From: Rhodocyclaceae bacterium
Lineage (GTDB): Bacteria > Pseudomonadota > Gammaproteobacteria > Burkholderiales > Rhodocyclaceae
Length of the DNA stretch: 64,000 nt
Assembly (NCBI GenBank): GCA_023150275.1
Contig: JAKLLG010000016.1
Coordinates: 1 to 64,000 of the forward strand
Direction: 5' to 3'
Of this stretch, positions 62,597 through 64,000 are shown one piece after another (position 1 is the first letter of the stretch; each line of letters begins with the position of its first letter). Made by a program: the position numbers and the translations under genes. The notes under the pieces were generated by a model. It had not been told where the DNA came from and made no database searches. It saw nothing but the letters and a program-made list of their open reading frames with translations.

Positions 62597-64000
62597 CTAC
62601 TCCGCCATCAGGTTGAGGTGCATCTGCTGCGACGCGCCGCCATCCTCGCTCGCTTTTTTCGGCGAGCCATTGCGCGCGGCCTCGATCTCGTCAAGATACT
62701 CGGGACTCACGTCGCCGGTGATGTAGCAGCCGTCGAAGCAGGACGCGTCAAACGATGAGAGACGATCCGAAAGTTCGCGCACCGAGGTCTTCAGCGCCTC
62801 GATGTCCTGATAGACGAGCGCATCGGCGCCAATCTCGCCGGCAATCTCTTCATCGCTGCGGCCGGTGGCGATCAGTTCGCCGCGCGTCGGCATGTCGATG
62901 CCGTAGACATTCGGGTAACGCACCGGCGGCGCGGCGGATGCGAAGTAGACCTTGAGCGCGCCGGCAGCGCGCGCCATCTCGACAATCTCGCGGCTGGTGG
63001 TGCCGCGCACGATCGAATCGTCTACCAGCAGCACGCGCTTGCCGCGGAACTCCTCGCCGACGGTGTTCAGCTTCTGGCGCACCGATTTCTTGCGCGTTGA
63101 CTGCCCCGGCATGATGAACGTGCGACCGATGTAGCGGTTCTTCACGAAGCCTTCGCGGTAGGGGATGCCCAGGGTCTGGGCAAGCTCCATCGCCGAAGGG
63201 CGCGAGGAATCAGGAATCGGAATGACCACGTCGATCTCGTCGACCGGCAGATTGCGGCGCACCTTTTCCGCCAGATGCTGCCCCATGCGCAGACGGGTCT
63301 CATAGACAGAGACGCCATCGATCACCGAATCGGGGCGCGCCAGGTACACGTACTCGAAGATGCACGGCGAATAGACGGGCTGCTGCGCACATTGGCGCGC
63401 GTGCAACTGATGATTCAGATCGACGAAGATCGCCTCGCCAGGCTCGACGTCGCGCTCGACGCGGAAACCCAGGGTGTCGAGCGCCACCGATTCGGAGGAA
63501 ATGAGGAATTCAGTGCCTTCCGGCGTCTCGTGGGTACCGAAGACGAGCGGCCGGATGCCATGCGGGTCGCGGAAGGCAAGCAGACCATAGCCGGCGATCA
63601 GCACGACGACCGCATAGGCGCCGCGGCAGCGGCGATGCACGCCAGCCACCGCCTGGAAAATGCTGTCGACGTCGAGCTCGTAGCCATGCGCCGCCGCCTG
63701 CAGTTCATGCGCGAGCACGTTGAGCAGGACCTCGGAATCGGAGTTCGTGTTGATGTGGCGGCGGTCGAGACGGAACATCTCTTCCTGCAACTGCTGCGTG
63801 TTGGTCAGGTTGCCGTTGTGGCCGAGCACGATGCCGAACGGCGAATTGACATAGAACGGCTGCGCCTCGGCGAAGTTGTAGGCCGAGCCCGCGGTCGGAT
63901 AGCGCACGTGACCGATACCGATGTTGCCGGGCAGCGCACGCATGTTGCGCGTGCGAAAAACGTCGCGCACGAGACCGGGGCCCTTGTGCATGTGGAAGGT
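62597..64000 (-). CDS. purF: Amidophosphoribosyltransferase, N-terminus outside the window
   Basis: The visible part is 467 residues. A class II glutaminase domain continues from outside the window (GHVRYPTAGS, LGHNGNLTN), and the phosphoribosyltransferase domain carries the PRPP motif VLLVDDSIVRGTT. First committed step of purine synthesis. The catalytic N-terminal cysteine lies beyond 64000, so the gene is only partial here. Confidence 0.95.
   Translation of the reverse strand, partial: TFHMHKGPGLVRDVFRTRNMRALPGNIGIGHVRYPTAGSAYNFAEAQPFYVNSPFGIVLGHNGNLTNTQQLQEEMFRLDRRHINTNSDSEVLLNVLAHELQAAAHGYELDVDSIFQAVAGVHRRCRGAYAVVVLIAGYGLLAFRDPHGIRPLVFGTHETPEGTEFLISSESVALDTLGFRVERDVEPGEAIFVDLNHQLHARQCAQQPVYSPCIFEYVYLARPDSVIDGVSVYETRLRMGQHLAEKVRRNLPVDEIDVVIPIPDSSRPSAMELAQTLGIPYREGFVKNRYIGRTFIMPGQSTRKKSVRQKLNTVGEEFRGKRVLLVDDSIVRGTTSREIVEMARAAGALKVYFASAAPPVRYPNVYGIDMPTRGELIATGRSDEEIAGEIGADALVYQDIEALKTSVRELSDRLSSFDASCFDGCYITGDVSPEYLDEIEAARNGSPKKASEDGGASQQMHLNLMAE

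Overview
The window reads as a chromosomal segment of a betaproteobacterium, most probably of the Rhodocyclales. The grounds are the high G+C coding style, the surE-pcm-nlpD-rpoS order, BamC, the alaA/alaC-hom-thrC cluster, and betaproteobacterial-type RlmD, MetZ and PurF. The genus is not resolvable from the sequence alone.

Layout. (1) Positions 1-2780 are a small accessory patch: the start of an IS3-type orfA, a truncated integron attC site, one complete gene cassette (190-811) with an intact attC, a second cassette cut by an IS21-like remnant, a RelE-type toxin/XRE antitoxin pair, a YoeB/YefM pair, and a second IS3 fragment. No integron integrase lies in the window. (2) Positions 2784-19585 are core: a glutamate-synthase-like oxidoreductase, nadC, thrC, a DUF2249/membrane-protein pair, hom, a GNAT enzyme, alaA and alaC, a BAX-inhibitor-1 protein, tRNA-Ser(TGA), queD, a radical SAM protein, lysC and tRNA-Ser(GCT). 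LysC, Hom and ThrC supply the aspartate-to-threonine route, and DapA and MetZ further right draw on the same pathway. (3) Positions 19586-39708 are an integrated mobile element of about 20.1 kb, bounded by a perfect 62-bp direct repeat of the 3' part of tRNA-Ser(GCT), with a tyrosine integrase at the far end. (4) Positions 39709-64000 return to core: tRNA-Arg(ACG), rlmD, a beta-lactamase-fold hydrolase with bamC and dapA, a deacetylase, a MoxR/DUF58/transglutaminase set, mltB, the rpoS operon, an RNase H-like gene, a MaoC-type dehydratase with a decayed hydrolase partner, panE, a Do-type protease, rhlE, metZ and partial purF.

The mobile element is the most interesting part. It encodes a MobF-type relaxase-helicase, a VirD4-type coupling protein, and VirB5/TrbJ-like and VirB6/TrbL-like proteins, but no VirB4 ATPase or core channel. 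I read it as an integrative mobilizable element that needs a helper secretion system yet brings two of its own channel components. Cargo at the left end is a Pmp3-type membrane peptide, an ankyrin-type lipoprotein and a second lipoprotein. Cargo at the right end is a two-gene putative defence module: a GHKL-ATPase with a C-terminal PD-(D/E)xK-like nuclease signature, followed by a full-length MmeI-like (type IIL) restriction-methylation enzyme. The non-coding parts of the element are densely packed with short unrelated hairpins. They also contain a 250-bp inverted repeat that includes a duplicated ribosome-binding leader.
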